NCBI GenBank assembly: GCA_958447445.1
Contig: CAUDAE010000092.1
Coordinates: forward strand, 1 to 7,972
Direction: 5' to 3'
Length of the DNA: 7,972 nt
From: an uncultured Collinsella sp.
GTDB lineage: Bacteria; Actinomycetota; Coriobacteriia; Coriobacteriales; Coriobacteriaceae
Of the stretch, positions 1 through 5,991 are shown piece after piece. How positions within the stretch are numbered: the stretch's first letter is position 1; each line of letters begins with the position of its first letter. The translations under genes were made by a program, and so were the position numbers. The notes below the pieces were generated by a model. The model had not been told where the DNA came from. It searched no databases and saw only the letters and a program-made list of their open reading frames with translations.

Positions 1-122
1 AGACGGCTTCACATGCGCTCTTAGAGAGAAAGATCTGTTGAGGATAGGCAGAAATGGATATGTTCAGAGAACAATTCAAGTTTAATCTCATGGCGCGAGA
101 TGGTCGACCGTTAGCGTCGAAA

Positions 123-157
123 ACCACCACAAAGGTGCCTGTCCCCTTTGTGGTGGT
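123..157. repeat. 35-nt palindromic repeat, copy 1
   Basis: A perfect 13-bp inverted repeat (ACCACCACAAAGG at 123-135, CCTTTGTGGTGGT at 145-157) encloses a 9-nt loop. The same element recurs at 927-961 with 34 of 35 bases identical, so the two copies bracket the 232-918 gene. No T-run follows this copy on the + strand, so it does not look like a + strand terminator. It resembles a REP-type dispersed intergenic repeat; that class is inferred, because only two copies are visible. The rest of 1-231 holds short overlapping open frames without convincing coding character. Confidence 0.8.
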
Positions 158-176
158 GAGGAGCGCGCGGCTTCTT

Positions 177-205
177 TTGGTAATAGTGTTAGCTGGCGGT
201 ATCAT
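177..205 (+). promoter_or_regulatory. possible sigma70-type promoter for the 232-918 gene
   Basis: TTGGTA (177-182) and TATCAT (200-205) are separated by 17 nt, matching the -35 and -10 consensus at 4 and 5 of 6 positions. Transcription would begin near 212. That would place the upstream GTG at 208 outside the transcript and favour a start at 232 or 247. The assignment comes from pattern matching alone. Confidence 0.3.
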
Positions 206-231
206 TAGTGCAGGTGGCGAAGGTTTGCATT

Positions 232-918
232 GTGGGGTGTTTTGCCGTGAGCCGTTCTGCCCGTATTGGATTGATTGTCTTGGCGCTTGCGATCGCTGTG
301 GTTGGCGCGGGCGCTGTCGGTATGGCATTTCTACCTGCTGCGGTGACGGAGCCGGTGGTCAAGCCTGTGACTCAATCTGTCGAACTTCTGACCGGCGACG
401 ACAAGCCCGAGGCCATTACCGTTGATTTTGATGAGCAGCCGGCTGTGCTGGGTATTAGCAATTATCCGCGTATTCAGCTTGGGGCCATGCGCTATACCAC
501 GGATACAAGCCTGATCGATAGGGCGTCCGAGCTACTCAAGGGCAAATCATTTAAGCGTTGGTACGGATATGCGTCCTATCGGGCAAAAGCGAACGACATG
601 GTTGGCGGATGCCACTCTTCCATCGAGCTGGACACTGCAAACGGCGCAAAGTTATGTGATGTCTCGTACGATCCGGGCTACGAGGGCAATGAGGGTCCGG
701 GCATCTACATCATGGACGGCGATGTCGCCTATGTCATGGAGGGCGACCAGACCGAGCTCAACGATTTTATGGGTCAGTGTATCCAAGATGCCTATAAACA
801 GACCTGCTTGCCTGACCCGCAGACTGCACGCGATAGTGGGTCTGCCCGTACATGGCTGTTCGAGGATGAGATGCCCTGGACCGTCGAATCGGGAAGTACG
901 GGTTCGGCGAAGGAGTAG
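232..918 (+). CDS. membrane-anchored protein of unknown function
   Basis: I do not recognise this family. The 228-residue product has a short basic N-terminus (R8, R11) followed by a hydrophobic segment at about 12-34, fitting a signal anchor or signal peptide with the remainder outside the cell. The exported part has four cysteines (127, 142, 183, 192), which could form two disulfides, and a polar, acidic C-terminus. No catalytic motif is evident. GTG 232 is preferred because AAGG (220-223) lies 8 nt upstream. GTG 208 and GTG 247 stay in frame and are possible; 247 would put RSAR almost at the N-terminus. The gene stands alone: a possible promoter precedes it and a hairpin with a T-run begins 9 nt after its stop. 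Codon use is less GC-biased than in clpB, suggesting a poorly expressed accessory gene. The reading frame is well supported; the function is unknown. Confidence 0.75.
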   Translation: MGCFAVSRSARIGLIVLALAIAVVGAGAVGMAFLPAAVTEPVVKPVTQSVELLTGDDKPEAITVDFDEQPAVLGISNYPRIQLGAMRYTTDTSLIDRASELLKGKSFKRWYGYASYRAKANDMVGGCHSSIELDTANGAKLCDVSYDPGYEGNEGPGIYIMDGDVAYVMEGDQTELNDFMGQCIQDAYKQTCLPDPQTARDSGSARTWLFEDEMPWTVESGSTGSAKE

Positions 919-926
919 AGACCGCG

Positions 927-964
927 ACCACCACAAAGGTGCCTGTCCTCTTTGTGGTGGTTTT
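927..964 (+). terminator. intrinsic terminator built from palindromic repeat copy 2
   Basis: A 12-bp stem (927-938 with 950-961) is followed by TTTT (961-964), 9 nt after the TAG of the preceding gene. It is the second copy of the 123-157 palindrome and differs at one loop-proximal base (T for C at 948/949). The stem plus short U-tract should work as a rho-independent terminator for the 232-918 gene. The repeat itself has presumably been recruited for this role. Confidence 0.7.
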
Positions 965-970
965 CGGTCT

Positions 971-1188
971 GTCTCGATCTGTAACATCTTGGCCGCTAAA
1001 AGTGGGGCTGGTGTTACAGATTAAGATTTTCGATTCAGGTGTCTTCTGTTCGTCTCGATTTGTAACAGATGGAGCTCTATTTGCCGATTAGATGTTACAG
1101 ATTGAGACAAACGGGTGCCGCTGAACAATTCGTCTCGATCTGTAACATCTGGAGCCAGAAACGGTCGATAGATGTTACAGATTGAGAC
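971..1188. repeat. three tandem 57-nt palindromic units
   Basis: Three units lie at 971-1027, 1052-1108 and 1132-1188. Each is 57 nt: a 19-nt left arm, a 19-nt centre and a 19-nt inverted right arm. Unit spacers are 24 and 23 nt. The arm consensus is GTCTCRATCTGTAACATCT. Three of the six arms match it exactly at every position (C-left, B-right, C-right), as does A-left; B-left and A-right have diverged. R is G in every left arm and A in every right arm. The centres differ between units, although B and C share GGAGC at the left end and CGAT near the right end. The array fills most of the gene-free gap before clpB. It could be a REP/BIME-like array or a set of structured RNA or protein-binding sites; nothing here decides between these. 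Confidence 0.85.
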
Positions 1189-1326
1189 GGTAGCGCACCT
1201 GTGCGGCGGCGGGCTGACATTTCAGTACCTTATCCATCAATCACTCAGAAAATCTTATATATAGAGACTTAGATTTGTGTATAAGATCGCGCAAAGCTGG
1301 CAACAATACTTCTCGAACAACGTGAA
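1189..1326 (+). promoter_or_regulatory. AT-rich upstream region of clpB with nested inverted repeats
   Basis: This stretch probably contains the clpB promoter, but I cannot fix a convincing -35/-10 pair. TATAAG (1280-1285) and TTATAT (1255-1260) are -10-like. Two inverted repeats overlap: AAATCT (1250-1255) with AGATTT (1271-1276), and ATCTTATA (1252-1259) with TATAAGAT (1280-1287). The second spans a TATAAG box and so could be an operator. I found no CIRCE element and no good HspR-type HAIR site, the usual heat-shock operators for clpB in Gram-positive bacteria. Confidence 0.35.
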
Positions 1327-1344
1327 GCCGCCCCGTAGGGCGGC
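1327..1344 (+). other. GC hairpin in the clpB leader
   Basis: GCCGCCC (1327-1333) pairs perfectly with GGGCGGC (1338-1344) around a CGTA tetraloop. It lies 10 nt before the Shine-Dalgarno sequence. No T-run follows, so it is not a typical terminator. It may stabilise the 5' end of the mRNA or affect translation. Confidence 0.5.
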
Positions 1345-1354
1345 CACCCCAAGA

Positions 1355-1362
1355 GAGGTGAT
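1355..1362 (+). promoter_or_regulatory. strong ribosome-binding site of clpB
   Basis: GAGGTGAT is complementary to the 3' end of 16S rRNA over eight bases and places the AGG core 7 nt before ATG 1366. It fixes the clpB start. Confidence 0.85.
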
Positions 1363-1365
1363 TCC

Positions 1366-3993
1366 ATGAGAATCGATAAGCTAGCAATGACGTCGCGCGA
1401 GGCGTTGCAGACCGCCATGAGCACGGCTGCCGACGCGCAGGCCGGCGCGGTGGAGCCGATTCACCTGCTGTCCGCCCTGCTCGGTGCCGGCGAGCGCAAT
1501 ATCTCCGTGATCATCGAGCGCATCGGTGCCGACCCGGCTCAGCTCGCACGCTCCACGCAGGATGCCATCGACCGCGCGCCCAAGGTTTCGGGCGAGGGCC
1601 AGCAGATGGGTCTGTCCAACGAGCTCGTCCGCGTCATCGAAAAAGCCGAGAAGAAGGCCACCAAGATGGGCGACAGCTTTGTGGTGACCGAGCATCTGCT
1701 GATGGCGCTTGCCGAGGACAAGGGCGAGGCGGGCCGCGTGCTGCGCGACGCCGGCGTCACCAAGGAGCGCATCGAGCAAGTCTACGAGGAGCTGCGCGGC
1801 GATGACCGCGTGACGTCCGCCGAGGACAAGACACAGTTTGAGGCGCTGGAGCAGTACGGCCGCAATATCTGCGACCTTGCCCGCGCCGGTAAGCTCGACC
1901 CGGTCATCGGCCGTACCGACGAGATTCGCCGTACCATCCAGGTCCTGTCCCGTCGCACCAAGAACAACCCCGTGCTCATCGGCGAGCCGGGCGTCGGCAA
2001 GACGGCCATCGTCGAGGGCATCGCCCAACGTATCGTGGCCGGCGACGTGCCGAGCACCCTGCGCGACCGCGACCTCATCGAGCTCGACATGAGCGCGTTG
2101 GTCGCCGGCGCCAAGTACCGTGGTGAGTTCGAGGACCGCTTAAAGGCCGTGCTCAAAGAAGTGCAAAAATCCGAAGGCAAGGTCATCCTGTTCATCGATG
2201 AGCTCCACACCATCGTGGGCGCGGGTGCCACCGAGGGCTCCATGGACGCCGGCAACATCCTCAAGCCGGCGCTCGCCCGTGGCGACCTGCACGCGATCGG
2301 CGCGACCACGCTCGACGAATACCGCAAGTACATCGAGAAGGATGCGGCGCTCGCCCGTCGTTTCCAGACCGTTATGGTCTCCGAGCCCTCCGTCGAGGAC
2401 ACCATTTCGATCCTGCGTGGCCTGAAGGAGAAGTACGAGATCTTCCACGGCGTGCATATCACCGATAGCGCGCTCGTGGCAGCTGCCGACCTCTCCGATC
2501 GCTACATCGCCGACCGCTTCCTGCCCGACAAGGCCATCGATCTGGTCGATGAGGCGGCAAGCCGCCTACGCATGGAGCTCGACAGTATGCCGGTCGAGAT
2601 CGACGCTACCACGCGTCAGCTCACCCAGCTGCAGATCGAGGAGCAGGCGCTCATGAAGGAGACCGACGACGCCTCCAAGGAGCGTCTGGAGGCCCTGCGC
2701 CAAGAGATTGCCGAGGTCCAGGAAAAGCTCAATGTGCAAAAGGCCGGCTGGCTCAACCAAAAGAACGCCATCGACCACGTGCAGGAGCTCAAGGGACAGC
2801 TCGACGAGGCCAAGAGCGAGGAGGAACGTGCGACGCGCAACGGCGACCTGGGCCGTGCGTCCGAGCTGCGCTACTCCGTGATTCCGGGCCTGCAGCAGCA
2901 GATTCAGGATTCCGAGGCCGCGCTCGAGGCGCAAAAGCAGCAGGACGGCGAGGGCCTCAACGAGCAGGTGACCTCCGATGAGATCGCCGAGGTCGTGAGC
3001 GCCTGGACCGGCGTACCCGTGTCCAAGATGATGCAGGGCGAGCTCGACAAGCTGAAGGGCTTGGAGGGCGAGCTGCATAAGCGCGTCATCGGCCAGGACG
3101 AGGCGGTCTCCGCTGTCGCCGCGGCCGTGCGCCGCAGCCGTGCGGGTCTCTCCGATCCGGACAAGCCCATCGGCAGCTTCTTCTTCCTGGGCCCCACCGG
3201 CGTGGGCAAGACCGAGCTCGCCAAGGCGCTGGCCGAGTGCCTGTTCGATGACGAGCGCGCGCTCGTGCGTATCGACATGTCCGAGTATATGGAGAAGTTC
3301 AGCGTCCAGCGTCTGATTGGTGCGCCCCCGGGATACGTGGGCTACGACGAGGGCGGTCAGCTCACCGAGGCCGTGCGCCGTCGTCCGTATTCTGTGATCT
3401 TGCTCGACGAGATGGAGAAGGCTCATCCGGATGTCTTTAACGTGCTGCTGCAGGTACTTGATGACGGTCGTCTGACCGATGGCCAGGGTCGCCAGGTGTC
3501 CTTCAAGAACACGATTATCATCATGACGTCCAACGTGGGCTCCAAGGCCATCGCCGATCTGTCCGGTAAGGACGAGGAGGAGATGCGCCATCAGGTCGAC
3601 GCTGCCATGGCTCAGACCTTCCGCCCCGAGTTCCTCAACCGTATCGACGATATCGTGGTGTTCCATCCGCTCGGTATGGCGCAGATCGAGAAGATCGTCG
3701 ACATCCAGCTCGCCGACGTCCGCGCGCGTCTGGCCAAGGAGCGCATGACGCTTGCCATCACCCCGGCGGCCAAGCAGATGCTCGCCGTGGGCGGCCTGGA
3801 CCCGGTCTTTGGCGCCCGTCCGCTCAAGCGTCTGGTTCAGCGCGAGGTCGTGGATGCCATCGCCGCCGCTATCATCGACGGCACGGTGCGCGAGGGCGAT
3901 CAGGTGACGGTCGATGCCGACAAGGACGGCGGCTTTACCGTCGTGTGCGACAACACGCCGGCGGCCACCTACGAGGTCCCCGACGCTGAGTAG
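1366..3993 (+). CDS. clpB: ATP-dependent chaperone (disaggregase) ClpB
   Basis: ClpB is a cytoplasmic Hsp100 hexamer that works with DnaK/DnaJ/GrpE to pull polypeptides out of aggregates after heat or other stress. At 875 residues it is full length (E. coli ClpB has 857). Order of domains: Clp N-terminal repeats at about 1-150; NBD1 with Walker A GEPGVGKT (206-213), pore-loop Y251, Walker B with D278-E279 and arginine-finger region R331-R332; a coiled-coil middle domain at about 405-530, which separates ClpB from ClpA and is longer than in ClpC; NBD2 with Walker A GPTGVGKT (609-616), pore-loop GYVG (656-659), Walker B with D681-E682 and FLNRID (756-761); then the D2-small domain. No ClpP-docking IGF/IGL loop was noticed, as expected for a non-proteolytic Hsp100. 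All key residues look intact. It is monocistronic, with a strong ribosome-binding site before it and a strong terminator after it. The operator expected from other Gram-positives was not found. Confidence 0.98.
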   Translation: MRIDKLAMTSREALQTAMSTAADAQAGAVEPIHLLSALLGAGERNISVIIERIGADPAQLARSTQDAIDRAPKVSGEGQQMGLSNELVRVIEKAEKKATKMGDSFVVTEHLLMALAEDKGEAGRVLRDAGVTKERIEQVYEELRGDDRVTSAEDKTQFEALEQYGRNICDLARAGKLDPVIGRTDEIRRTIQVLSRRTKNNPVLIGEPGVGKTAIVEGIAQRIVAGDVPSTLRDRDLIELDMSALVAGAKYRGEFEDRLKAVLKEVQKSEGKVILFIDELHTIVGAGATEGSMDAGNILKPALARGDLHAIGATTLDEYRKYIEKDAALARRFQTVMVSEPSVEDTISILRGLKEKYEIFHGVHITDSALVAAADLSDRYIADRFLPDKAIDLVDEAASRLRMELDSMPVEIDATTRQLTQLQIEEQALMKETDDASKERLEALRQEIAEVQEKLNVQKAGWLNQKNAIDHVQELKGQLDEAKSEEERATRNGDLGRASELRYSVIPGLQQQIQDSEAALEAQKQQDGEGLNEQVTSDEIAEVVSAWTGVPVSKMMQGELDKLKGLEGELHKRVIGQDEAVSAVAAAVRRSRAGLSDPDKPIGSFFFLGPTGVGKTELAKALAECLFDDERALVRIDMSEYMEKFSVQRLIGAPPGYVGYDEGGQLTEAVRRRPYSVILLDEMEKAHPDVFNVLLQVLDDGRLTDGQGRQVSFKNTIIIMTSNVGSKAIADLSGKDEEEMRHQVDAAMAQTFRPEFLNRIDDIVVFHPLGMAQIEKIVDIQLADVRARLAKERMTLAITPAAKQMLAVGGLDPVFGARPLKRLVQREVVDAIAAAIIDGTVREGDQVTVDADKDGGFTVVCDNTPAATYEVPDAE

Positions 3994-4037
3994 ATTTTTG
4001 GGGCCGGCTTTAAAACCGCCCCTCATCGCAAAACGCC

Positions 4038-4074
4038 AAGGGCGGCGGATCCAATTGGGTCCGCCGCCCTTTTT
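4038..4074 (+). terminator. rho-independent terminator of clpB
   Basis: A perfect 12-bp GC-rich stem (4038-4049 with 4060-4071) has a centre that can pair further. It is followed by an uninterrupted T-run to 4074 and lies 45 nt beyond the clpB stop. Because the left arm begins with AA, the structure may also work weakly in the opposite direction, but no gene converges on it. Confidence 0.93.
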
Positions 4075-4126
4075 CGTGCGACAATCGATGATGTTGAGCA
4101 TGAGTACATGGCAAGGAGATATGCAG

Positions 4127-4321
4127 ATGAACGTCGAGATCAAGACGAACACGCCGGCGACTAACGCCGCGTCCGCCGCACCAAAGCCCGCACCGAAACC
4201 GGCGCCCAAGCCGTGCGACCCCTACATTCGTGCCGAGAACGAGGACGATGACGGTTACGACCCCTACAGCGACCGACGCCCCGAGCGTGAGCCGATGTTC
4301 GAAGCTGACCCGTGGCGCTAA
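4127..4321 (+). CDS. small acidic, proline-rich protein, unknown function
   Basis: The predicted product has 64 residues. It has an Ala/Thr-rich start, a PKPAPKPAPKP stretch, and a strongly acidic tail with two DPY motifs and a terminal DPWR; there is one cysteine, just before the first DPY. It has no signal peptide or membrane segment, so it is probably cytoplasmic and disordered. I know of no family for it. The start is set by AAGGAG (4113-4118), 8 nt before ATG 4127; the nearer ATG at 4121 would be only 2 nt away. It follows the clpB terminator directly, and no clear promoter is visible in the 52 nt between, so read-through may contribute to expression. The ribosome-binding site and the patterned, low-complexity composition argue for a real gene, but without homologues this stays a prediction. 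Confidence 0.6.
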   Translation: MNVEIKTNTPATNAASAAPKPAPKPAPKPCDPYIRAENEDDDGYDPYSDRRPEREPMFEADPWR

Positions 4322-4354
4322 TTGCATCAAGTAGCTAATTTGGCGATGATTTTC

Positions 4355-4386
4355 TGGGACGGGGTAGTCAAAAAAGTCCCGTCCCA
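4355..4386. repeat. GC-rich interrupted palindrome
   Basis: TGGGACGGG (4355-4363) pairs with CCCGTCCCA (4378-4386) around a 14-nt loop that contains an A-run. Neither strand has a T-run after the stem, so it is unlikely to be an intrinsic terminator. Its make-up (GC arms, short fixed loop, intergenic position) is like the 123-157 element, and it may be another dispersed REP-like family. Only one copy is in the window. The following 4387-4469 shows no gene. Confidence 0.6.
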
Positions 4387-4469
4387 AATCGACTGTCCAG
4401 GGAGTCGCATTCGAGCTTGGTTGTCCTCTCAGCCACTCGGCATCCTTCGAGCAGTAATAGTGAAAAAAC

Positions 4470-4533
4470 TTGCTTAAGTGTTAATCAAGTCAGATATAAT
4501 CTTGCTCTCTAATTAATCAAGAATCACTATAAT
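4470..4533 (+). promoter_or_regulatory. duplicated promoter-like module before the ATPase gene
   Basis: Two direct repeats, 4470-4500 and 4502-4533, share the layout TTGCT, TAATCAAG, TATAAT. The perfect -10 boxes are at 4495-4500 and 4528-4533. The -35-like TTGCTT (4470) and TTGCTC (4502) sit 19 and 20 nt upstream of them, which is longer than the ideal 17. A TAATCAAG box lies inside each spacer, and a third TAATCAA occurs inverted at 4535-4541. This suggests two promoters with one regulator site each. The boxes are seen directly; promoter activity and a regulator are inferred. Confidence 0.55.
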
Positions 4534-4557
4534 TTTGATTAGCTAGAGAGCAAGATT
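4498..4557 (+). repeat. long hairpin abutting the ATPase ribosome-binding site
   Basis: Arms of 23 nt (4498-4520 and 4535-4557) are inverted copies with 21 of 23 positions matching, around a 14-nt loop. The right arm ends directly before GGAG (4558-4561). A transcript from the upstream TATAAT would carry about 16 bp of this stem against the ribosome-binding site. One from the downstream TATAAT would start near 4540 and lack the left arm. Confidence 0.8.
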
Positions 4558-4565
4558 GGAGAATA

Positions 4566-5918
4566 ATGGCATTCAACGACTTGATCGCCCAGAAAATAAA
4601 GGACTTTGAACAGCAGGGGGTTCCGCAGGTCTTTGAGCGAGACCTTGATCTGGGAAACCCACAGGAGCCAAAGCGCGACAACATCGTAAATGTGATTGTG
4701 GGGGCCCGCCGTTGTGGAAAGACGTATCGCCTGTATCAGGAGATGTGGCGGCTTCAGAACCGGGGCGTCGAGCTTGACCGGATGCTTTACTTCAATTTTG
4801 AGGATGAGCGCTTGCGCCCGTATGAGCCATCGCTGCTGGCGGACGTGCTCGACACGTTCTATGCGCTGTATCCTGTTGCTCGAACCGAGGGCGCTTACAT
4901 TTTCTTTGACGAGATCCAGGAAATTCCCGAATGGGGTGCGTTTCTGCGGCGTGTAGTCGATACGGAGAAAGCGACCGTCTATGTGACGGGATCTTCTTCT
5001 AAGATGCTGTCCTCAGAACTTAAGAGCGAGTTCAGGGGTCGTTCTCTTGTGCGAGAGCTTTTTCCGTTGAGTTTTTCGGAATACGTTCGATATAAGACGG
5101 GGAGCGTTCTCGAGTCAGATGCGACCTTTTCCCCGAGCGATGCAGCGCTGCTTCGACATCATCTGATCGGGTATCTTGAACGAGGGGGATTCATCGCGAC
5201 ACTTGAGCAGACGCCTGCAGACGCGATTCAGCTGCTACAGGAATATGCTTCGCGAACGGTCGCCATGGACGTCGTTGAACGTTACGACGTCAAGAACCCT
5301 CGCCTGGCATCGCTGTTCTTGACGCGGTGTATGGCATCTTCGGGACGAGAGCTGTCAGTGAACAAAGTGTACAACGAGTTCAAGAGCAGACAGATACCCG
5401 TCAGTCGTAATTCGCTCAGCGACTTACTTGAGTATTATGAGGACGCCTACCTGTTATTTTCTGTGCCGGAGTTCACGCGTTCACTGGCAAATAACATGCG
5501 GTCTGCGTCTAAGGTCTACGCTGTCGACCCTGCGATGTTTGGAGCATTCTCTCCCGCATCGGCATTGGACCAGGGCCAGAGGCTCGAGACCGCAGTGTTC
5601 AATGCGCTAAGAAGAAGGACTCCCGCGGTGAGGACCGGCTCGGTCTGCCGCCTGCTAATCAAAGAGAAGAGCAAAAGCCATGAGGTGGACTTTGTGGCTG
5701 GGGATGCGCTTCTCATGCGGGCTTATAGCCTGATTCAGGTGAGTGCGGATATGGCAAGTGAGAAAACGCGCGAGCGCGAAATTGCCGCGCTTGATGCCTC
5801 GATGGCCCAGTTTGATCTTGGCGAGTCGGCAATCGTTACCATGGATGAACAGACCGATATTCCATGCGAGCACGGTGTGGTACACGTTATGCCCGCATGG
5901 AAGTGGCTCCTTGCCTAA
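4566..5918 (+). CDS. AAA family ATP-binding protein with DUF4143 domain
   Basis: The product has 450 residues with the usual two-part layout of this family. The N-terminal AAA ATPase has Walker A GARRCGKT (46-53), a hydrophobic strand leading to Walker B D115-E116 followed by IQEI, a TGSSS sensor-like segment (141-145) and an FRGRS arginine motif followed by LFPLSFSEY. The C-terminal DUF4143 region ends with an E373-V-D-F motif and an IQV strand near 390; in this family that region has a restriction-endonuclease-like fold. The usual E-x-K is replaced by Q391-V-S, so nuclease activity is doubtful. Cellular role is not established for the family; such genes are common, scattered and often single in gut bacteria. 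No antitoxin or transposase partner is visible. GGAG (4558-4561) supports ATG 4566. Codon use is less biased than in clpB, and with its own AT-rich control region this suggests an accessory gene, perhaps acquired. No terminator was seen before the convergent gene. Confidence 0.92.
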   Translation: MAFNDLIAQKIKDFEQQGVPQVFERDLDLGNPQEPKRDNIVNVIVGARRCGKTYRLYQEMWRLQNRGVELDRMLYFNFEDERLRPYEPSLLADVLDTFYALYPVARTEGAYIFFDEIQEIPEWGAFLRRVVDTEKATVYVTGSSSKMLSSELKSEFRGRSLVRELFPLSFSEYVRYKTGSVLESDATFSPSDAALLRHHLIGYLERGGFIATLEQTPADAIQLLQEYASRTVAMDVVERYDVKNPRLASLFLTRCMASSGRELSVNKVYNEFKSRQIPVSRNSLSDLLEYYEDAYLLFSVPEFTRSLANNMRSASKVYAVDPAMFGAFSPASALDQGQRLETAVFNALRRRTPAVRTGSVCRLLIKEKSKSHEVDFVAGDALLMRAYSLIQVSADMASEKTREREIAALDASMAQFDLGESAIVTMDEQTDIPCEHGVVHVMPAWKWLLA

Positions 5919-5991
5919 TCATCTATGGGCCTGTGGGGTCAGGACCTCCTGGCTCCTTCATCACGGTTGGGGAGCACCTTGCTGCGCCAGG

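Noticed and set aside
54..425. 123-codon + strand frame at the left edge
   Set aside because: It runs through the palindrome and overlaps the better supported 232-918 gene in another frame. The Cys/Arg-rich translation has no coherent domain.
971..1188. CRISPR-like array
   Set aside because: The repeated units are long palindromes whose arms alternate in orientation, there are only three, and no cas genes are present. The regular spacing is better explained by tandem palindromic repeats.
1220..1290. HspR (HAIR) or CIRCE operator for clpB
   Set aside because: ACTCAG at about 1243 lacks the matching inverted half at the required spacing, and no TTAGCACTC-like arm is present.
2566..4209. Long 547-codon open frame antisense to clpB
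   Set aside because: It runs opposite the clearly real clpB and crosses its terminator. Its His/Leu/Gly-rich translation is typical of a shadow of GC-biased codons, and it has no family motifs.
4498..4557. Phase-variable invertible promoter
   Set aside because: The inverted repeats enclose only 14 nt, too short for normal site-specific inversion, and no invertase gene is nearby. A hairpin or operator is more likely.
4127..5918. Toxin-antitoxin pair formed by the small protein and the ATPase
   Set aside because: The genes are 244 nt apart, with a palindrome and a separate promoter region between them, and neither has toxin or antitoxin features.
5919..5991. Bidirectional terminator between the convergent genes
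   Set aside because: Only a 5-bp CAGGA/TCCTG stem is present and there is no T-run on either strand.
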